Shown here: piece by piece, positions 57,836 to 64,000 of the stretch
Numbering within the stretch: the stretch's first letter is position 1
How the letters are laid out: each line of letters starts with the position of its first letter
Source: Elymus sibiricus
Taxonomy: Eukaryota > Streptophyta > Magnoliopsida > Poales > Poaceae
DNA: 64,000 nt
Direction of reading: 5' to 3'
NCBI GenBank assembly: GCA_039707655.1
Contig: CM077672.1
Location: forward strand, 357,350,031-357,414,030
Notes under the pieces: model-generated
The model's input: only the letters and a program-made list of their open reading frames with translations
Databases searched by the model: none
What the model was told of the DNA's origin: nothing
Program-made: the position numbers and the translations under genes

Positions 57836-59624
57836 TGTTGGAAATATGCCCTAGAGGCAATAATATTGTATTATTTATTTTCACATTTATAATTAAAAGT
57901 TTATATTCTATGCTATAACTGCTATGATCCTGGAATATGCGTTTCAGTGGAAAACTCATAAGCACGTGTGGAATAATAAATGGTAAAACCTTATTCGTAG
58001 TCTCGCCTCTACGACTGGCTCAAGTGTTGTATGATGCTCATGTTTTCTGGATCTTGGGATATCGTTAAGTGTAACGATAGTCCCAAAACAACATTGAGAG
58101 TATGACATTAGAAGAACGATCATATTGAATTGACCTAACTTCTTTGTTATACTTTGAGATGCAATCAACACAAGTCTATTGATATAACACGAAGAGTTAA
58201 TGCATGCTTTAGTTCCTTAGACCATGAGAGTATCATAGCCACTTCTTACCGGACGATGGACTTTGGGGTTGCTCCAATGTCATCTGTAACACGGTGATCA
58301 TAACGACAAGTTACAGGTTCATCGGAAAGTTTGACAAGGGGCTAGATAGCTCAAGAGTGGGATTTGCTCCTCCGACGATAGAGAGATATTCTTAGGGCCC
58401 TTTCGGTGTGACGTCATCCATCATCGTCTGGCCAGACACATATGGCTAGGTCACAGGGATGCCGGCACATGTCAACGAGAAAAAAAAACAACAAAATCGG
58501 TAAAAGGAGAACGGTATAGCGAGCATGAGAATGACTCAAGAGGGTACCGATACATCTCACCTCGGGTTTTGTAAAGTATCGCGAAGCAAAGGGAATAGCA
58601 CATGATAACCAAAGGTTCACTTGAATACCATTCGTGTATTCATAGGGATCAATATGGATCTCTACGTACGGTTCCGCTATTGGTCATTGAACGAAAGGGA
58701 GTTTCGTTCATGTCTATGTTTTACCGAACCTACAAGGTCACAAGCTTAAGGGAATCATGATCTGTTGAGTGTTAGTGGAGTAAGAGTTATGAGAAAATAT
58801 TCTTGGAATAGTTTCAAGAATATAAGAAATAGTTTCGAGAGAAACCGAAAGCGTTTCGGGGTTACCGGAAGAGTTTTGGGTAATACCGGAAAATGATATG
58901 TAGGTGGAAATTGTTTCCGAGGACTTAAATATGAATTATAAAGGGCTCTAATATGATTATGAGGTCCCTGGAATTTATTCATAGTCAACAGGCTAAAGAA
59001 AATAAGAAAAGGCCTATTAGGGGAGAGTTAATGGGCCCTAAGGCCCATTAGTGGAGGCGCCCCAAGGGGAGGCCGAGTTGGGAGGTGGAGTTGGACTCCA
59101 CCACCCCCTAGGCCGGCGCAAGGGGAGGGGAAACCCTTCCCCAAGTCAGCCACCCATCCCTCTCCCTTCAACCTATATATACTAGAGGATTTTGACCTTT
59201 GGAGATACAAGTTCTTTTGCCTCCAGCGCCCCTAGCTCTCTAGTTCTCTCTAGTTCTAGTTCTCATCTAGTTTGATCTAGACTAGATTCTAGTTCTCTCT
59301 AATCCTCATAATAGAGAAGCCCCGTGAGGTTCTCTTATCCCTCCTCTAATTCTCCGGCGACAATTAGCTTTGGACGGTGAAGCGCTGCCGGATCGTGAAG
59401 CATGTACGCTTGCAATCTGTAGAGAGGTAGTGCTTTCGGTCTTCGGTTCGAGGGATCATTCGTGAGCGGTTCGAGGGACTTCATCAACAATCTACACCAA
59501 CTCTTCTTCCGCTGCAACTCAAAGTTGGTAATGATCCGATCTAAACCTCTAATGCATCTTCATAGTGTTCCTGGATTGTGATCGTAGGGCAATTTTTTTT
59601 TGTTTTCTACTACGTTTCTCAACA
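57836..59624 (+). mobile_element. Second Angela/WIS-type Copia solo LTR
   Basis: Starts TGTTGGAAATATGCCCTAG and ends CTACGTTTCTCAACA, 1789 bp. Flanks are CCTAT (57831-57835) and CCTAC (59625-59629), a target duplication with one mismatch. There is no internal region. A TATA box TATATATA is at 59173-59180. Beyond its terminal ~30 bp it differs clearly from the solo LTR at 18117, so it belongs to another subfamily. Confidence 0.9.
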
Positions 59625-60581
59625 CCTACAACATATGAGATCATTATAAATGATTCATAAATTACATCGTAGTCAATTGTTTGAACCATCTATCTATATA
59701 CGACATATTAATGATTTTTCACAAACGGTTATGTAGTCTATGGAAATATCTATGATATCTTGCTCTTACTATGAACCATCTGCTGGCATTCATTTATCAT
59801 ATGGTTCAAGAGATTTCTTTGTTCTCAACTAGATGTGTTGATTTTGTTCATGTGGCCTCCAAACTCTGTAAATGGCATGCCATTAATTTTTCTAGCGTTA
59901 ATGCATTATGCACACACTTGCTTAGCTGTTGGCTACTCCTAGGACGAGTGGACATGCTCCTATCAAACAGTGTGGAGTTTTCCTATTAGAATGATAATTT
60001 GTCAGTGTCACCTTACATGATGATGGAATTGAATGCCTCCTCGCCACAATTCATTTAAAAATATCAACATGCAGCATATTTGTCATGTTATAGCATGCAA
60101 ACTTCAAAAAGTCCAATCACTTTTTACCATTTTTGTCATATGCAAAAAAGAGGCAAGTAGAATATTATCCATATGTTTCTTTTTTACTTCATATACGAAA
60201 TAAGTTGTCATGTATTTCTATTTATTTTTGAAAGTTCATGTGCTATATTCCTTCATCCATGGTTTATTCAACATATTTTGGAAATTCTGGGTACCTTTGA
60301 CCCATAAGCGCTATCGACTCAAAATTTATCTCAACTAGTACCCCTGCATTTGTCAAACATGCATATATTTCTTATCTATACAACCTAAAATATCTTTCGT
60401 ACAACTAAAGTGTATAACATATTTAGGCATTCTACATTCTGCATATTAATATGGTTCATTAGATAGTTAAGCATAAGGTAAATTTCTGAAATGGACCAAC
60501 TAATGTTTAGATTTGCTTCTACGTTCGAGAGAAACAAAATAAATAAGGAAAGACCATCTTACAATACTCTCTTCTCTCCTC
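59625..60581. other. AT-rich stretch, nothing recognised
   Basis: No ORF with a domain, no terminal inverted repeats, no LTR ends and no tandem repeat seen. It may be original flanking sequence of the HyPRP-like gene. Confidence 0.5.
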
Positions 60582-61953
60582 TGTGACACCCTGGTTTTTG
60601 GCAACTTTTTCTTTTCGAAATCTTTCTGGTTTTATTTGCAATTTGGTTGGATTTTGAACCTTTTCAGTTGACTTTGGACTTATGAATTCCTCTGATTGAT
60701 CCAAAGCCCTCACCACCTTGCCAAAACCTTGTCACTCACCCTCTGGATCAATTTCCAATTCTTCATCTTTCCTAAATATTCATTTTCTTCCTTTGGGAAA
60801 ATATGTCATCACTATGGGTTACAAAGCAACCTATAGTTCTGGTGATCAGAAAAATCCCAAATTAATCCTAGACCTTCTTGTCATCATCTACTCCCACAAT
60901 CTTCAAAAACATCTCATGGTCCAGTACAAAATTTTGTCCAGAAAACTCCATTTGCTCTCCGGACAGTACTGGTCATTTGTGAAGGAGCTCATATTTTCCC
61001 TACTCAATTAATTCCTAGAAAATTCCCTGAGATATTAGGGAACCTATCTTTCCACAATATCCAAAAATATCATCTAGTCCAGTACAAATTTTCATCAGCA
61101 ATATTCTGCCAAGTTTCTGTTCAATTGGAACCTCTGTGAAGTACCACCTAGAGGTATCCAATTGAGCTGAAATTTTTATGGCATCTTCTCCTCATCAAAT
61201 AACCCTGCCACACCAAAATTTAGCTTCAGCAAGTCAACCAGATGAGTGCTACAAGATCATCTAGGTTTCTGGTTCAGTACAGCAGTTGTACATGAACTAC
61301 CCTCAAATCTTGATGAAACTTTCTCAAACTTGGCCAGATTGGAGTCCTTCCAACATAGATCACCCCAGACATCTCCATTGGCTCCATCTCCAGCTCAGTT
61401 CTTCTCTAGATCCCTCTCAATTTTGCTGTCAGAAACTGTAGCTGAAGCTACACTTCAACTCAGTCTGTATCTAGCCAAACCAAGTGCACAGAGGAGCTAA
61501 ATGACCAAGGGAGAACACCCCAGACATGGTGCGCTGGACTTGGACAGCCTCGAGACATCACTTCCCGTGGTGAGCACGGTACTGGCATGCCAGTATGCGT
61601 GCTCTGCATCTTGCCGGCGACGGCCGAGGTCATTCCAGAGGCCTCGTGCTGCCATTTGATGTCCTGAGGTGCCGACTTCGTCGCTGCCGTCCACGTACCC
61701 CTCTCCCGATCCTTCCCCTCGCCGGAAACGTCACCGGCGGCCGCCACGGCACACGCGCACTGTGCCGCCCGTGCGGGCACAGTGGCTGTGCGGCGCGTCT
61801 TCTTCCCCGCTAGCCGCCACCGACCGCCTTAACTCCTCTGAGCTCTCCTCTGCCCTCTCCCGTCTCGTCGCCCGCTCCCGGCCAGCCAGCTCAACGTCGC
61901 GACGCCGGCGACATGACCCGAGCTCCGCCGTTCCAGAGAACTCCTCCCCCTCC

Positions 61954-61961
61954 TATATAAA
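61954..61961 (+). promoter_or_regulatory. TATA box in the right-edge LTR-like region
   Basis: TATATAAA follows a C-rich run and is followed by a pyrimidine-rich leader, a good core-promoter layout. Confidence 0.5.
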
Positions 61962-62976
61962 GGCCTCCCCGGCCTCTCCCGAGCACCTCACCCACTCCTC
62001 CATCTCCTAATCGCCTCCCCGAGCACCGAGCCACGGCCGAGAGGCCCTCTGGCCTCGAACCTCGCCGGAGATCCGCCGCCACCCGAGCCAAGCCACCTCG
62101 CCATTCCACTCTTCCCCGAGCTCAACCGACTCCTCCATCGAGCTCAGCTCACTTCACTGATCACGCCCAAGCTCTTTCCCGATCGAATCGCTGCCGGAAC
62201 CGCCGTCTCCGACGACACCCGAACGCCGCCGCCACCGGAGAGGAAGGGGACGACGCCGTCCGGCCATCTCTCACGACCCTGCTGGTACGTGCGTGTTCGC
62301 CTCGGTGAGCTCGTTTCATCCCCACTCTCACCTGACCTTGCCGCCGTCCATATCGCCGGCGACGATCGCCGGAGCCCTGCCTCTCTCTGTTTCCCTCCTC
62401 CCCCGTTTAAATCTGACGCTGGGGCCCGCTCGTCAGCGACTTACCGAAGCGGTAAGTGGAGACGCCCGGGCGGTTTACGCCTTCGACGTGGCCCCGGTTG
62501 ATTTTCTGAATTTCTATTTTAATTTCCAGATTTGACCAGAACTTTGACCCTTAATAACTTTTAAACCATAAGTCCAAATCAATTGATTCTTTTTGCATCT
62601 GGTTTGTCTTGAGTTCCTCTATTTTCTGGCAAATTTTGGTATTTTTCCCATGCTCACAGAATTTCTGGTGCACAAAACAGTAATGTGTGACATTTTCAAT
62701 TGCATTTTAAAAATATTTTCAGAGGGAAATACTTTTGGATTTGAAGCCCAGGAGTTTGTGGACAACCCAACAGAGCAAGGCAAGCCATGTCATCCATTGC
62801 ATGAAGCATTTCAATAGTGTTGGTTATTTAATTGAATTTCATGCATTATTTTAATATGTGATAATCCATAGTAATTTATTTAACTGCATAGCTATTGCCA
62901 TGTTGATTTACTTGCTATTAAATATCCATACTGATTAAATTCTTGACAATACTAAACTTAGTTGGTTGATCAAGAG

Positions 62977-63857
62977 TCAAGATGGCAATGGGGCCCCGAA
63001 ACCCGCGTCCCCGCGGGTTTTTACCCTATTAGGGGACGGGGATGGGCGTCTTTTTAACCCCGCGGGGCTGCTGTTGGGTAAAGTATAAAACCCGACACAT
63101 TTCACGGGTTCAAACCCGTTTCAGCAATACCCAAACCCGAAACCCGTCATCCCCGTCAAAATAATACACTAAGCGTATTGGGCCATTCAGCCTCGACTAC
63201 ACACCGGCCCACCCAGCGTCCCAGCCCCAGCGTCCTAGCCTCCAGCCCCAAATCCACACCCAGCCCCAGCCTCGCTAGGTCTCAGCCTCACAGTCGCTTC
63301 CGCAGCCTCCCTCTCGCACACCTAAACCTAGCGATCCCATCGCCGGCGCCCGATCTCGCGTCCCGCAGCCTCCCTCTCGCTCGATCCCATCTCGCCTCCC
63401 GCAGCCTCCCTCTCGCTCGATCCCATCTGCATCGGCGTTCCACCGAGCCGCCTCCCTGCTGAAATATGCTTATCTTTCTTTCTCAAATGGGGTATCGTAT
63501 TGTGCTGAAATATGCTCCTTGTAGCTGTTGTTATTGCTCTTTTTTGCTCAAGTTATGCTGCTGAAATATGCTCCTTGTAGCTGCTGAACCATGTAATATT
63601 GTATTGTGCTGAAATTTGCTCAAGTTATGCTGCTGAAATATGCTATTTTTGCTGCTGAAATGCTATGCTGTGTTCTACCATGTTTGCTTAAATATGCCGA
63701 TTTCCCCGTGGGTTTAGAAAAACTGATGGGTTTAGGGGACGGGCAAAAAGCAAACCCCATGCACGGTGATGGGGACGGGGACGGGCTTGCGATTTTCTCG
63801 TGGGGATGGGTTTGGGCAGGCAAAACCCGGTGGGTTTCGCCCCCGTTGCCATCTTGA
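62977..63857. mobile_element. Non-autonomous hAT-like element, 881 bp
   Basis: Terminal inverted repeats TCAAGATGGCAATGGGG (left) and its complement with one mismatch (right) are flanked by the 8-bp duplication ATCAAGAG at 62969-62976 and 63858-63865, the hAT signature. Near both ends it has GGGGACGGGGA-type and AAACCCG runs. The inside has C-rich near-repeats at about 63356-63430 and several GCTGAAATATGCTC units at 63461-63660. No transposase is encoded. Confidence 0.9.
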
Positions 63858-64000
63858 ATCAAGAGCCACCTACCCGGACTTATTCGTGCAACCACATTTG
63901 CCGGTATGGGACGGCCTTGACTTGGTCTGGCTTTGTGCTCTTTTATCGGTACCACCAAACTAGGGAGGGTTATGCGTGCGTGCTGCCCTGATCAGGTAGA

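Larger units (their letters stand above)
60582..64000 (+). repeat. Probable Gypsy-type LTR, running off the right edge
   Basis: Begins TGTGACACCCTGG, a common Gypsy LTR start, preceded by TCCTC as candidate target duplication. It has an AT-rich start, a GC-rich block (about 61530-62500) with TATATAAA at 61954-61961, and an AT-rich end, the layout of a long LTR on the + strand. No primer site or internal coding region is reached. The GC-rich block could alternatively be the 5' part of a host gene; no convincing coding frame supports that. Confidence 0.4.

Noticed and set aside
61530..62530. A host gene in the GC-rich block near the right edge
   Set aside because: A TATA box and leader-like sequence are present, but no frame gives a recognisable protein and the block is flanked by LTR-like sequence.

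Overview
This window is plant nuclear DNA, almost certainly from a Triticeae grass (wheat, Aegilops, barley or a relative). Two stand-alone LTRs begin with the TGTTGGAAATATGCCCTAG start typical of the BARE1/Angela/WIS Copia group, most of the rest is nested Gypsy and Copia material, and a non-autonomous CACTA and a small hAT-like element are also present. There are no bacterial-style operons. The only recognisable host gene is a small hybrid proline-rich / 8-cysteine-motif secreted protein (HyPRP-like), and it is broken. I cannot tell the species or chromosome.

Layout. (1) 1-12939 is upstream nested repeats. From the gene outward it shows the right-hand edges of successive insertions whose other halves lie beyond the left edge: LTR E7 (11711-12939), interrupted by E6 (10637-11710), interrupted by E5 (8732-10636: gag start, tRNA-Asp-type primer site, LTR), interrupted by E0 (LTR ending at 8731). 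E0 is split by a complete 3.7-kb solo LTR (3747-7480, TSD TACAT) that carries two tandem-repeat blocks. The far left (1-3085) is a chimera of E0-type and E2-type LTR pieces. (2) 12940-13384 holds the promoter and first 73 coding bases of the HyPRP-like gene. (3) 13385-57297 is one 43.9-kb nested insertion inside that gene, bounded by the target duplication CCCAC. Its shell is E1, a degraded Athila-like Gypsy element on the + strand. E1 is split in its protease by E3 (15638-27269, TSD ATATT), a Copia-like element on the - strand with gag and a second ORF but no pol. E3 is itself split by an Angela-type solo LTR (18117-19942, TSD CAAAA). Further along, E1 is split by E2 (32552-56041, TSD TATAT), a chromodomain Gypsy element on the - strand in the rare form LTR-internal-LTR-internal-LTR. 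One of the two E2 internal copies contains a 1.8-kb CACTA element (38323-40145, TSD TGC); the other copy has the empty site. (4) 57298-57835 is the rest of the HyPRP-like gene and its 3' end. (5) 57836-59624 is a second Angela-type solo LTR; 59625-60581 is AT-rich with nothing recognised; 60582-64000 is a probable Gypsy LTR running off the window, holding an 881-bp hAT-like element (62977-63857, 8-bp TSD ATCAAGAG).

How the parts relate. Target duplications and domain continuity give a relative insertion order: gene, then E1, then E3 and E2, then the solo LTR and the CACTA. No retrotransposon here keeps a complete open polyprotein. The gene's two halves keep one reading frame across the insertion, so the insertion is what split it, although the protein also lacks its last cysteine. 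The most unusual signals are the three-LTR array with its natural filled/empty-site pair, and E3's second ORF preceded by its own TATA box and by the same CGGT-N3-ACCG palindrome cluster found in its LTR promoter. I see no CRISPR, tRNA, rRNA or clearly intact host gene.
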